From NCBI GenBank assembly GCA_900543915.1, contig UQTB01000028.1, forward strand, positions 1-24,744: a DNA stretch of 24,744 bases, read 5' to 3'. This DNA is from an uncultured Eubacteriales bacterium. Its GTDB lineage: Bacteria; Bacillota; Clostridia; Christensenellales; Borkfalkiaceae. A program made the translations under genes and the position numbers. The notes under the pieces are model-generated. The model had not been told where the DNA came from. It was given only the letters and a program-made list of their open reading frames with translations, and ran no database searches. This document shows, piece after piece, positions 7,854-16,209 of the stretch; within the stretch, counting starts at the first letter, position 1, and the number at the start of each line of letters is the position of its first letter.

Positions 7854-8228
7854 ATGAAAAACGGAAAAAAGAATTGGTATATCGTGGACGGATGGATTCC
7901 CGCGCAGAAAGAAAAGAGGGAAAGCGGCTATGAAGGGCACGAGGCGCTCATTATTTTAAACTGCAACGACACGGAAGTCAGGTGCTGGTTTGATTTTTAC
8001 TTCGAGGACAGAGCTCCCATAGAAAACGTGGAGACCGTAATCCCGGCAAAGCGCGTCAAGTGTTTCCGCATGGATAAAAAGGAGGAGATCGGCGGCGTGG
8101 AGCTGGGAAGACTCTGCCAGTATTCGCTGCGCGTGAGGAGCGAAAAGGAAGTCGTCGTGCAGTTCGGACGCATGGACGTTACGCAGCCCAACTGTTCGTA
8201 CATCGGGCTGATGGGCTACAGCGAGTAA
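7854..8228 (+). CDS. sensory rhodopsin transducer (ASRT)-family small-molecule-binding protein
   Basis: A 124-residue soluble, beta-rich protein. WYIVDGWIP, EALIILNCND, FYFEDRAPIENV, VIPAKRVKCFRMD and KEVVVQFGRMD line up by eye with the Anabaena sensory rhodopsin transducer family, which has WAIAEGYIP, ETVCILNAGD, YYSDKEPVG and VPARRTKHVRF at the same places. Comparative work on the family proposed that most members bind small molecules such as sugars and are unrelated to light sensing. No rhodopsin gene is present; the gene sits between the M24 protein and the GH13 enzyme, so it probably acts in sugar handling. Start ATG 7854 follows AAGGAGAG. No signal peptide is visible. Confidence 0.82.
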   Translation: MKNGKKNWYIVDGWIPAQKEKRESGYEGHEALIILNCNDTEVRCWFDFYFEDRAPIENVETVIPAKRVKCFRMDKKEEIGGVELGRLCQYSLRVRSEKEVVVQFGRMDVTQPNCSYIGLMGYSE

Positions 8229-8238
8229 AGACAGGGCC

Positions 8239-9795
8239 ATGAAAAATCCATCCATTGAACGTTCGGTCATCTACACCGTTTATCCCACCTCCTTCTACGA
8301 TTCCAACGGAGACGGGATCGGCGACCTGAACGGCATCGCGGAAAAGCTGGAATACATCAGACAGTTTGCAGATCTCGTGTGGATCAATCCCATCTATCGT
8401 TCGCCCTTCCGGGACGGCGGATACGACGTATCCGACTATTACGCCGTCGACGAAAGGTTCGGCACGATGGACGATCTCAGGCGCCTTCTTGCGCGCGCAG
8501 AAGCGCTCGGCATGAAGATCCTCCTGGATCTCGTGGCAGGGCACACGTCGTGCGAGCACAAATGGTTTCAGGAAAGCAAGAAGAAGGAGAAGAACGCATA
8601 CAGCGACTATTATATTTGGACGGACGACGTCTTTGCCGTCTCTCCCTATCCGCTGATGCGCGGAGACGGCGAGCGCAACGGGGGCTACATGACCAACTTT
8701 TTTTACACGCAGCCCGCGCTCAACTTCGGCTTTTCCAGAAAAAAATATCCCTGGCAGATGCAATGGGACGACGAGCGGCTGGAGCCGCTTCACGAGGAAG
8801 TGCTCAACATCATGCGCTTTTACCTGGGCATGGGCGTCGCCGGTTTCCGCGTGGATCTGGCGCCCTCCATCGTCAAGGACGATCCTTCCAACAATTACAG
8901 CGCGAAAGTCTGGAAAAAGCTGTTCGGCGCAATCAGAAAGGAATATCCGGATGCTATATTCGTCTCCGAATGGGGTCAGCCCTTTAAGGCGGTTCGGAAC
9001 GGGGGATTCGACGTGGACTTTTTCACACACGAATTTTCGGACGGTTATAACAAGCTGTTCCGCAAAGAAGCGGGAACGAACGTCAATCTCACGGACGGCC
9101 ACAGCTATTTCCGCCGCGACGGCAGGGGAGACGCGTCTGAATTTTTCGCGTATCTTGCCAAAAACGTAGCGGCGACGAGAGATAAAGGATATGTGTGCGT
9201 TCCGTCCGGGAATCACGATCTGCCGCGCATTTCCCTCCGGCGGGACGAAGAGGACATGAAGGTGGTCTTTGCTTTCCTCTTCGCGCTCCCGTGTATTCCG
9301 CTCATCTATTACGGCGATGAAATCGGCATGACGTATAACCCGAATCTGTCCAAAGACGGCGGCTATAACCGAACCGGCTCCCGCACGCCCATGCAGTGGA
9401 GCGCGGGAAAGAACGCGGGGTTTTCCGCAGCCGAGGGAGAACTGTATCTGCCCGTCAACGAGGATTATGCAAAAATCAACGTGGAAGAACAGGCGGGGCG
9501 GAAAAACTCTCTCCTTCATACCGTGAAACAGCTTGCAAAGATCAGGAGGGAATGCCCCTGCCTCGGGAGCGACGCGGCTTACGAAGCCGTCTCCTGCGGC
9601 TATCCGCTGATTATGCGCCGCAAAAAGGGCGGGCAGACCTTCACTGCGGTGATCAATCCGAGCGACCGCACTTACGCCGTGCGGGATCTCGCGCCGCGCG
9701 GGGCAAAAATTCTATATGCCCTGAACGCCTCCGTCGAGGACGGCGCGGTGCGGATGGGCGGAGTCTCTGCGCTCTGGTATCAGGAAAGCGAATAA
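8239..9795 (+). CDS. GH13 family alpha-glucosidase / alpha-amylase-like enzyme
   Basis: A 518-residue intracellular glycoside hydrolase with the (beta/alpha)8 barrel of GH13 and a short C-terminal beta domain. The four conserved regions are present: I, LLDLVAGHTS (D97, H102; Gly in place of the usual Asn); II, GFRVDLAPS (nucleophile D206); III, FVSEWGQP (acid/base E244); IV, SGNHDLPR (H326, D327). The N-terminus YPTSFYDSNGDGIGDLNGI is typical of the oligo-1,6-glucosidase/trehalose synthase group. No signal peptide is seen, so the substrate would be an imported or internal oligosaccharide. The ribosome binding site (ACAGGG) is weak; the gene is 10 bases from the upstream stop and closes the operon before a terminator. 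Hydrolase versus transglycosylase cannot be decided. Confidence 0.92.
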   Translation: MKNPSIERSVIYTVYPTSFYDSNGDGIGDLNGIAEKLEYIRQFADLVWINPIYRSPFRDGGYDVSDYYAVDERFGTMDDLRRLLARAEALGMKILLDLVAGHTSCEHKWFQESKKKEKNAYSDYYIWTDDVFAVSPYPLMRGDGERNGGYMTNFFYTQPALNFGFSRKKYPWQMQWDDERLEPLHEEVLNIMRFYLGMGVAGFRVDLAPSIVKDDPSNNYSAKVWKKLFGAIRKEYPDAIFVSEWGQPFKAVRNGGFDVDFFTHEFSDGYNKLFRKEAGTNVNLTDGHSYFRRDGRGDASEFFAYLAKNVAATRDKGYVCVPSGNHDLPRISLRRDEEDMKVVFAFLFALPCIPLIYYGDEIGMTYNPNLSKDGGYNRTGSRTPMQWSAGKNAGFSAAEGELYLPVNEDYAKINVEEQAGRKNSLLHTVKQLAKIRRECPCLGSDAAYEAVSCGYPLIMRRKKGGQTFTAVINPSDRTYAVRDLAPRGAKILYALNASVEDGAVRMGGVSALWYQESE

Positions 9796-9800
9796 ACTGA

Positions 9801-9825
9801 AAAAACGCCCACGGGGCGTTTTTTT
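9801..9825. terminator. bidirectional intrinsic terminator between the GH13 gene and the SIMPL gene
   Basis: AAAAACGCCC (9801-9810), loop ACG, GGGCGTTTTT (9814-9823), followed by two more Ts. It gives a T run on both strands and lies between convergent genes, so it can end both transcripts. Confidence 0.85.
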
Positions 9826-9852
9826 CTCTTTTGCCGGGCGGCGGAAAGAGAG

Positions 9853-9877
9853 ACGGACGGGCTCTTCGCCCGTCCGT
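9853..9877. terminator. second GC-rich hairpin between convergent genes
   Basis: Perfect 10-bp stem ACGGACGGGC (9853-9862) and GCCCGTCCGT (9868-9877) with a TCTTC loop. It has only TTTC after it on the plus strand and no clean T run on the minus strand. It probably supports termination or protects the 3' end of the SIMPL transcript. Confidence 0.5.
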
Positions 9878-9891
9878 TTCCGTCGGGGAGA

Positions 9892-10527
9892 TCACCTTCC
9901 CGATATCGTGTCGGCCGTCTTGGTGTTTTTCGCGTTTTTGGAAAAACGCGCTTCGACGCGCACTTCCACGGTGATCGTCGCGCTGTCCGTGCAGCCGTCG
10001 TCCTGACACTGCCAGCAGCCGGTTTCGCGCACGGAAACGAGGGAAAGATCCGCGTCGAGAGCCTTCGCCTTGCTCTCGGCGTCCTCGACCGCCAGTTTCA
10101 GCGCCTGATGTTCCGCGGACGCGGGGGTTTCCAGTTCATAGCGGACGCCGTAAATGCGGATGCCGCTGATGCCGGAAAGCGCTTTCCTGATTTCTTCTAT
10201 TTTGTCCGTCTGCGTGGTTTTACAGGAATACGTCTTGCAGATTTCATAGGACTTCGGCGCGGGGTAGAAGTTGTAATACCGTTCCGTCACGCAGCCGTAG
10301 GAACGAAACGCGTTCTCGAGCGCCTGTTCGGCCGCGCTGCTCTGCGCTTCCGCGCTCGCCGCGTCCTGTCCGATGGCCTCTACGCCTACTTCGATGTAAG
10401 CGCAGTCCGCTTTGACGGACACTTTTCCGCAGCCGATGACGTTCGCGCTGTCCAGCGCGAAGGCCTGCGTCAGGGGGATCATGCATGCGACGAGCACGCT
10501 TGCCAGCAGTAACAATCTTTTTTTCAT
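9892..10527 (-). CDS. secreted SIMPL-domain (DUF541) protein
   Basis: A 211-residue protein with a clear Sec signal peptide (MKKRLLLLASVLVACMIPLTQAFA, cleavage probably after AFA), followed by one SIMPL/DUF541 domain: VIGCGKVSVKADCAYIEVGVEA near the N-terminus, ...ALENAFRSYG, then a closing segment SATITVEVRVEARF. Proteins of this family are periplasmic or extracellular and of poorly defined function. The start at 10527 is preferred over one seven codons upstream because GGAGGT lies 6 bases before it and the signal peptide begins there. Eight or more cysteines remain in the mature part, including CWQCQDDGC, suggesting disulfides or metal binding. It seems to be a single-gene unit, downstream of the ABC operon and separated from it by a terminator. 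Confidence 0.85.
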   Translation of the reverse strand: MKKRLLLLASVLVACMIPLTQAFALDSANVIGCGKVSVKADCAYIEVGVEAIGQDAASAEAQSSAAEQALENAFRSYGCVTERYYNFYPAPKSYEICKTYSCKTTQTDKIEEIRKALSGISGIRIYGVRYELETPASAEHQALKLAVEDAESKAKALDADLSLVSVRETGCWQCQDDGCTDSATITVEVRVEARFSKNAKNTKTADTISGR

Positions 10528-10619
10528 GTAAATACCTCCGTACAGCATCAGTTTGCGGAACGAGGGAAAAATTATGCCGCAATTTCAAAATTTTTCCATT
10601 TCACGGCGGTACGGAGGAT

Positions 10620-10649
10620 AAGAAACCGCCGCGCTTGAAGCGCGGCGGT
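10620..10649 (-). terminator. intrinsic terminator of the ABC transporter operon
   Basis: ACCGCCGCGC (10625-10634) and GCGCGGCGGT (10640-10649) form a perfect 10-bp stem around a TTGAA loop. On the minus strand it follows the permease stop by a few bases and is followed by TTTCTTA, so it terminates the ABC operon. Confidence 0.75.
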
Positions 10650-10654
10650 CGGGT

Positions 10655-11470
10655 TCAATCGTTGGTTTCATAGCGGATGACCAGCTTTTCGAGAAGCGCG
10701 ACCAGGGCGTACATCCCTGCGGCGAGCACGCAGAGAATCAGCGTGGCCGCCATCACGAGGTCCAGCTTGAATACCTGCCCGCCGTAGACGATCAGATATC
10801 CCAGCCCCGCCCGCGAGACGAGATATTCTCCCATGATCGAGCCGATCCAGGCCATTCCCACGTTGATCTTCAGCATGGAAATAAAGGTCGGCACGCTTCC
10901 TGGAATCACCAGTTTTCTCAGAATCTGCATTTTTGTGGCGCCCATTGAGCGGAGCAGCAATATCTTATTGCCGTCCGTCGCCAGAAATCCGTTCATCATG
11001 GTGATGATGGTCACGATCACCGTGATCAGTACCGCCATAAAGATGATGGACTTGCTGCCGCTTCCGAACCACACGATGATGATCGGGCCGAGCGCTATTT
11101 TCGGCAGGCTGTTCAAAACGACGATATAGGGTTCCAGGATCCGCCTCAGAGTATCGGACATCCACAGGAGAAGCGCGATCAGCGTTCCCGCCGCGGTAGC
11201 GATCGCAAACCCCATCAGCGTCTCGTACAGCGTGATGCCGATATGCATCAGCAAATCGTTTTCCGTCCAGAGCTCCCTGATGGTGCGCGCGATGCGCGAG
11301 GGGCTGGAAGAAATGAACGAATCGATCACGCCGGTCGCCGCGAAGAGTTCCCAGAGCGCGAAGAACAGGAGGAGAATGGCGATCCGCATCGCCCAGACGA
11401 AGGCTGTCCTGCGCCTCTGTCCGAGCAGGTATTTTCTGTGCTCTTCCGAACAGATACGGTCTTTTTTCAT
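10655..11470 (-). CDS. ABC transporter permease (nitrate/sulfonate/taurine/pyrimidine-precursor type)
   Basis: A 271-residue integral membrane protein with about six membrane segments (first about residues 23-43, WAMRIAILLLFFALWELFAA). The cytoplasmic EAA-type loop is visible as RSMGATKMQILRKLVIPGSVP, where the ATPase docks. It belongs to the binding-protein-dependent permeases of the SsuC/TauC/ThiX type. The ATG at 11470 overlaps the ATPase stop (ATGA) and has GGAGC upstream; an in-frame start 11 codons earlier lies inside the ATPase gene without such support. It is the last gene of the minus-strand operon. Confidence 0.9.
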   Translation of the reverse strand: MKKDRICSEEHRKYLLGQRRRTAFVWAMRIAILLLFFALWELFAATGVIDSFISSSPSRIARTIRELWTENDLLMHIGITLYETLMGFAIATAAGTLIALLLWMSDTLRRILEPYIVVLNSLPKIALGPIIIVWFGSGSKSIIFMAVLITVIVTIITMMNGFLATDGNKILLLRSMGATKMQILRKLVIPGSVPTFISMLKINVGMAWIGSIMGEYLVSRAGLGYLIVYGGQVFKLDLVMAATLILCVLAAGMYALVALLEKLVIRYETND

Positions 11471-12216
11471 GTGTGCAGCTCCTTCCAGAGAACCTCGAAC
11501 CACTTGCCGAAGCCGGGCGCTTCCCGGCGGGAAAGGGGCGTCCCTTCGAGTCTGATCTCGTGTATGTTTCTGACGCGCGCGGGACGCGGCGTTAAAACGA
11601 CGATGCGGTCGGCGAGCGAAATCGCCTCCGAAATATCGTGGGTGACGAGGATGCTCGTCTTCTTCTGTTCCCGGATAATGCGGTATACGTCTTCGCAGAC
11701 GTTGAGCCGCGTCTGATAGTCGAGTGCCGAAAAAGGCTCGTCTAAAAGGAGCAGGTCGGGATCCGCGGCGAGCGTCCTGATGAGCGCGGCGCGCTGCCGC
11801 ATGCCGCCGGAGAGCTGGGCGGGATAGCTCTTCCTGAACTCTCCCAGCCCGTACTTATCCAGCAGTTCGACGGCGTGCTGCCGCGCTTCCGGCGTGTTCT
11901 TTTTCTGAATTTCCAGCGGCAGAAAGACGTTCTGCTCTATGGTCCGCCACGGAAAGAGCTGATCTTTCTGCAGCATGTAGCCGAGCGAATCTCCGCACTT
12001 TTTGATTTCCTCGCCGTTCAAGCGGATTTCGCCGCCGCTCGGCTTCAGAAGGCCCGCGATCAGCGAGAGCACGGTGGTTTTGCCGCATCCGGACGGCCCT
12101 ATGATCGCGACGAATTCCCCGTCGTTGCAGTCGAACGTCAGTCCGTCGATGGCCGTTATCTCGTCCGTCTTGGTGTGATAAATCAGCCGTATATCCTTGA
12201 TCTCGAGTTTTTTCAT
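11467..12216 (-). CDS. ABC transporter ATP-binding protein (SsuB/TauB/NrtD type)
   Basis: A 249-residue ATPase with all motifs: Walker A GPSGCGKTT (about residues 39-47), Q-loop MLQKDQLFPW, signature LSGGMRQR, Walker B LLLLDEPFSAL, and switch His in LVTHDISEA. The motif spacing is that of the nitrate/sulfonate/taurine importer subfamily. It would drive import through the downstream permease. The ATG at 12216 has GGGAG upstream and the stop overlaps the permease start by ATGA. Confidence 0.94.
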   Translation of the reverse strand: MKKLEIKDIRLIYHTKTDEITAIDGLTFDCNDGEFVAIIGPSGCGKTTVLSLIAGLLKPSGGEIRLNGEEIKKCGDSLGYMLQKDQLFPWRTIEQNVFLPLEIQKKNTPEARQHAVELLDKYGLGEFRKSYPAQLSGGMRQRAALIRTLAADPDLLLLDEPFSALDYQTRLNVCEDVYRIIREQKKTSILVTHDISEAISLADRIVVLTPRPARVRNIHEIRLEGTPLSRREAPGFGKWFEVLWKELHT

Positions 12217-12248
12217 GCTTTTTTCTCCCGTAAAACCGGCGGGTTACG

Positions 12249-13238
12249 TCAGCGTTTCGCCTCCGCCGCATATTGATTGTTCACCAGCTTGTCGAAGGGA
12301 ACGCGCTGATCCAGCTCTCCCGCGCGCTCCATGATATCCTGCAGCCGGGTAAAAGAGCTTTCCGTCATCTTCAAATCGTCCGTCCAGGCGTCGATCGCCT
12401 TATAGCTGTCGACGGAATCGGCGATGGATTCGATGGTGGTGGAGGGGAACTGCGCGACGATCGCCGTCGCCACCTCGGTGGTCGTGTGCGTGCCGATATA
12501 GTCGATCGCCTTTAAGATCGCGCTTAAAAACCCGTCGATGACATCCTTGTTTTCGTTGATATAGCTCTGCTTTGCGATGAACGAGGTGTAAGGAACTTCT
12601 CCCGCGCCTTCGCCGACGCTCGCCACGATGTGCCATTTGCCCTGTTTTTCATATTCGGAGGCAGTCGGCTCAAACACCGTGCAGTAGTCGCCCGTGCCGT
12701 TTAAGAAAGCCGCGGTCATCAGGTTGAACTGAACGTCGAAATTTAAAGTGACGTTTTCGCCGTCCGTTAAACCGTGTTCGTTGACGAGATATTCAAAGGT
12801 CATCGCGGGTACGCCGCCCGGCCGGCCGGCGAGGATCTCTTTTCCCTCCAGATCTTCCCACTGAAAGTCAGGCTCCGCGTTTCTCGAAACGAGGAAGGAG
12901 CCGTCCTTCTGCGTCAGCTGTCCGAATACGATGGGATACCCCGTCTGCCCCTGATTGTAAACGTATATCGCGCTCTCCGGGCCCATCAGGCCGATATCCG
13001 CCGTGCCGGAAAGGACTGCGGTCATGGATTTATCTGCGCCGCCGCCGTTCGTGAGCTCGACGGTGATTCCGTTTTCTTCAAAATATCCCTGTTCGATCGC
13101 AAGATATAAAGGGGCGTAAAATACCGAATGCGTCACTTCGTTGAGGCGCACGGTGGTACCCGTGCCCCCTTCCTTACAGGCGGAAAGGGGAAGAAGAAAA
13201 AGAAAGGCGGTCAGTAACGTTGCAATGATTTTTTTCAT
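12249..13238 (-). CDS. ABC transporter substrate-binding lipoprotein (NMT1/SsuA-like)
   Basis: A 329-residue lipoprotein: signal peptide MKKIIATLLTAFLFLLPLSAC with a lipobox (LSAC, Cys at 21) so it is anchored outside the cytoplasmic membrane. The mature part is an NMT1/THI5-like periplasmic-binding fold, with the typical VTHSVFYAPLYLAIEQGYF opening, GADKSMTAVLSGTADIGLMG ligand loop and DLEGKEILAGRPGG. The start at 13238 is preferred (GGAGA 8 bases upstream, signal peptide begins here) over one 13 codons earlier. Ligands in the family include thiamine pyrimidine precursors, sulfonates and nitrate. No riboswitch is visible upstream to settle which. It is the first gene of the operon. Confidence 0.9.
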   Translation of the reverse strand: MKKIIATLLTAFLFLLPLSACKEGGTGTTVRLNEVTHSVFYAPLYLAIEQGYFEENGITVELTNGGGADKSMTAVLSGTADIGLMGPESAIYVYNQGQTGYPIVFGQLTQKDGSFLVSRNAEPDFQWEDLEGKEILAGRPGGVPAMTFEYLVNEHGLTDGENVTLNFDVQFNLMTAAFLNGTGDYCTVFEPTASEYEKQGKWHIVASVGEGAGEVPYTSFIAKQSYINENKDVIDGFLSAILKAIDYIGTHTTTEVATAIVAQFPSTTIESIADSVDSYKAIDAWTDDLKMTESSFTRLQDIMERAGELDQRVPFDKLVNNQYAAEAKR

Positions 13239-13325
13239 GTTGGATTCTCCGTTGAATAATGGTTTCGATATAATCATCTTATGTGGGAAAAACGGCGTTT
13301 GCCCCTCGGGGAAGTCTTATTTTAT

Positions 13326-13354
13326 TTGACATTCGGGCGAGAATCTATTATACT
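13326..13354 (+). promoter_or_regulatory. SigA promoter of valS
   Basis: TTGACA (13326-13331), 17-bp spacer, TATACT (13349-13354). The predicted start is near 13361, giving a leader of about 60 nt. That is too short for a T-box, and no T-box motif is present, so valS here seems not to be controlled by a tRNA-sensing riboswitch. Confidence 0.88.
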
Positions 13355-13423
13355 GATAATTACGATTATTATGGAGTATCTTCCGCCTGTGCCGGGGGAG
13401 AGCGAGAAAAAGGAGTAAGCGCA

Positions 13424-16048
13424 ATGCAGATGTCTAAGACGTATACGCCGTCCGAATTTGAAAAGCGTATCTATCGGGAATGGGAGGAACAGGGATATTT
13501 CACCGCGAAAATCGACGCGGACAAACTTCCCTTTACGATCGTAATTCCGCCCCCCAACATCACGGGGCAGCTCCACATGGGGCACGCCTTGAACGATACG
13601 ATTCAGGACATCATCATACGCTTCAAGCGCATGCAGGGCTACAGTGCGCTGTGGCTTCCGGGGACCGATCACGCCTCCATCGCGACGGAAGTGAAAATCG
13701 TCGAGCAGATGGCGCAGGAGGGACTCACCAAGGAAGACGTGGGCAGAGAGGGCTTTTTAAAGCGCGCCTGGGCGTGGAAGGAACAGTACGGCGGCCGCAT
13801 CGTCGAACAGCTGAAGAGCATGGGCTTTTCCTGCGACTGGTCGCGCCTTGCTTTCACGATGGACGAAAACTGCTCGCGCGCGGTGCGCGAGGTATTCGTG
13901 AACCTCTACAACAAGGGGCTGATTTACAGGGGAGATCGCATCATCAACTGGTGCCCGTCCTGCAAGACCGCTCTGTCGGATGCCGAGGTGGAATACGAGG
14001 AAGAGGACTCTTTCCTCTGGCACATCAAGTATCGGGTGAAGGACAGCGACGAATTTATCGTCTGCGCCACGACCCGCCCGGAAACCATGCTGGGAGACAC
14101 TGCAGTCGCGGTCAATCCGAACGATGCCCGCTATACTTCTATGGTGGGGAAGACGGTGATTCTGCCCCTGCTCGGGAAGGAGATCCCCGTCGTTGCGGAC
14201 GAATACGTCGAGATGGAATTCGGTACGGGCGTCGTGAAAATCACGCCTGCGCACGATCCCAACGACTTTGAGGTGGGGCTCCGCCACAATCTCCCGGTCG
14301 TCAAGGTGATCGGGGACGACGGCATCATGAACGAGAACGCCGCCTCCTATCGGGGGATGGACAGCCTCGCGGCGCGCAAAAAGATCGTCGAAGACTTAAC
14401 AAAAGCAGGACTGCTCCTCAAAACGGAACCTTTAAAACACAACGTCGGGCATTGCTATCGCTGCCATCACACGGTGGAAGCGACCGTCTCCAAGCAGTGG
14501 TTCGTCAAGATGGAACCGCTGGCAAAGCCCGCGATCGAAGCGGTGCGCAAAAAGTCCATCACCTTTACGCCCGCGCGTTTTTCCAAAATCTACTTCAACT
14601 GGATGGAGAATATCCGGGATTGGTGCATTTCCCGTCAGCTTTGGTGGGGGCACCGCATTCCCGCATTCTACTGCGAAGACTGCGGGGCGGTCATGGTGGA
14701 AAAGGAGGACGTCACCGTCTGCAAGCACTGCGGCGGCACGCATATTCACCAGGACGAAGACGTGCTGGATACCTGGTTTTCGTCCGCGCTCTGGCCGTTC
14801 TCTACGCTGGGATTCCCCGAAAAGACGCCCGACCTCGACTATTTTTATCCGACGGACGTCCTCGTCACCGCTTACGACATCATCTTTTTCTGGGTCGCCC
14901 GCATGATTTTTTCCGGGCTGGAGCACATGAAGCGCATTCCCTTCAAAGACGTGCTGATTCACGGCATCGTCCGCGACGCGGAGGGGCGCAAGATGAGCAA
15001 GTCGCTGGGCAACGGCATCGATCCGCTCGTCATCATCGAGGAATTCGGCGCGGATCCGCTGCGCTTTTCGCTGGTCAACGGCATCTCCGCGGGGAGCGAT
15101 ACGCGTTTTTCGCATGAAAAGCTGGAAGGCGCGCGCAACTATATGAATAAGATATGGAACGCCTCCAAATTCGTCCTGATGAATGCGGAGAACGTTTCGG
15201 TGAAGCCGCTTGCCGACTGCAAGCTGACGGCGGCGGATAAATGGATCATTTCCAAGCTGAACCACGTCGTGCGCGAAGTGACCGTCAATATGGAGAAATA
15301 CGAGCTGGGGCTCGCATCGGCGGCGCTCTACGACTTTGTCTGGAGCGATTTCTGCGACTGGTATATCGAGCTCACCAAGCCCGTTTTATACGGGGAGGAC
15401 GACAGAAAGCGCGCGGATACGGTCAGCGTGCTCGTCTATGTGCTGGAAAACACTTTAAAACTGCTGCATCCGTTCGTGCCGTTCATCACGGAGGAGATCT
15501 ACCGCAATCTCCCCGGGGCAAAGGGCAGCATCATGGTGTCCGACTTCCCGCGCTATAACGCGAAGCTGAACTATGCCAAAGCGAAAAAGGACATGGAACC
15601 CGTCATGGCGGTGATTCGAGCAGTGCGGAACATCAAGGTCCAGGTGGGGGCGGCACCCTCCAAGAAGGTGCATCTCTACGTCAAATCGGAACTGAAAAAC
15701 GCGATTGCGGGAGGAACCGCCTATATCTGCAAACTGGCCGGAGTGGAGGCGATCTCCTTTATCGGCGGCAAGGCGGAACTCACGGAAAAGACGGTTTCAT
15801 TTGTCGGGGAGGGATTTGAACTGTATATCCCCCTGGGCGAACTGGTGGACACCGAGAAGGAGATCGCGCGCCTTTCCAACGAGCTTTTAAAGACGGAGGA
15901 GGAGATCAAGCGCGCGAGCGCGAAGCTCATGAACAGCGGTTTTTTGGAAAAGGCCCCCAAGCACCTTGTGGATGCCGAGCGCGAAAAGCTGAACCGTCAC
16001 CTCGATATCCGCAAAAAGCTGATGGCTGAGATCGAAGAACTGAAGTAA
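13424..16048 (+). CDS. valS: valine--tRNA ligase
   Basis: An 874-residue class I aminoacyl-tRNA synthetase that charges tRNA-Val in the cytosol. The order is: HIGH motif as LHMGH (from H51, preceded by PPPNITGQ), the editing (CP1) domain, the GRKMSKSLGN motif (K523-S527), the anticodon-binding helical domain, and the Val-specific C-terminal coiled-coil arm (ARLSNELLKTEEEIKRAS...IRKKLMAEIEEL). Paired Cys motifs (CPSC, CEDC...CKHC) suggest zinc sites. The length is normal. ATG 13424 is chosen because AAGGAG lies 8 bases upstream; a longer in-frame extension to 13283 runs back through the promoter and is not translated. It is followed by a hairpin and the tRNA-Glu gene. Confidence 0.97.
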   Translation: MQMSKTYTPSEFEKRIYREWEEQGYFTAKIDADKLPFTIVIPPPNITGQLHMGHALNDTIQDIIIRFKRMQGYSALWLPGTDHASIATEVKIVEQMAQEGLTKEDVGREGFLKRAWAWKEQYGGRIVEQLKSMGFSCDWSRLAFTMDENCSRAVREVFVNLYNKGLIYRGDRIINWCPSCKTALSDAEVEYEEEDSFLWHIKYRVKDSDEFIVCATTRPETMLGDTAVAVNPNDARYTSMVGKTVILPLLGKEIPVVADEYVEMEFGTGVVKITPAHDPNDFEVGLRHNLPVVKVIGDDGIMNENAASYRGMDSLAARKKIVEDLTKAGLLLKTEPLKHNVGHCYRCHHTVEATVSKQWFVKMEPLAKPAIEAVRKKSITFTPARFSKIYFNWMENIRDWCISRQLWWGHRIPAFYCEDCGAVMVEKEDVTVCKHCGGTHIHQDEDVLDTWFSSALWPFSTLGFPEKTPDLDYFYPTDVLVTAYDIIFFWVARMIFSGLEHMKRIPFKDVLIHGIVRDAEGRKMSKSLGNGIDPLVIIEEFGADPLRFSLVNGISAGSDTRFSHEKLEGARNYMNKIWNASKFVLMNAENVSVKPLADCKLTAADKWIISKLNHVVREVTVNMEKYELGLASAALYDFVWSDFCDWYIELTKPVLYGEDDRKRADTVSVLVYVLENTLKLLHPFVPFITEEIYRNLPGAKGSIMVSDFPRYNAKLNYAKAKKDMEPVMAVIRAVRNIKVQVGAAPSKKVHLYVKSELKNAIAGGTAYICKLAGVEAISFIGGKAELTEKTVSFVGEGFELYIPLGELVDTEKEIARLSNELLKTEEEIKRASAKLMNSGFLEKAPKHLVDAEREKLNRHLDIRKKLMAEIEELK

Positions 16049-16068
16049 ACTGATTGATAAAAAAGACA

Positions 16069-16112
16069 GCAGCGGGTGCCGTTCGGCGCCCGCTGCCGAA
16101 TATCCGATTTTT
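16069..16112 (+). terminator. intrinsic terminator of valS
   Basis: A 12-bp stem, GCAGCGGGTGCC (16069-16080) with GGCGCCCGCTGC (16085-16096), one G-U pair and a GTTC loop. A T run (16108-16112) follows about 12 bases after the stem rather than at once, so the termination efficiency is uncertain. Confidence 0.65.
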
Positions 16113-16163
16113 CAACGATTAAAAAAATAGCGTTATTTTTTCGCCTGATTAGGGAAAAAACGC

Positions 16164-16192
16164 TTGCATTTACCCTTAAATTATGGTATACT
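16164..16192 (+). promoter_or_regulatory. SigA promoter of the tRNA-Glu gene
   Basis: TTGCAT (16164-16169), 17-bp spacer, TATACT (16187-16192). Transcription should start near 16199, eleven bases before the mature tRNA 5' end. Confidence 0.82.
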
Positions 16193-16209
16193 CATTGAGC
16201 AATTAAAGA

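Noticed and set aside
13239..13320. Promoter or TPP riboswitch of the ABC operon
   Set aside because: Only a weak TATATC-like -10 without a matching -35 was found, and the space is too short and lacks the conserved TPP-box sequences.
13239..13423. T-box riboswitch upstream of valS
   Set aside because: The mapped promoter leaves a leader of about 60 nt, and no T-box sequence or specifier stem is present.
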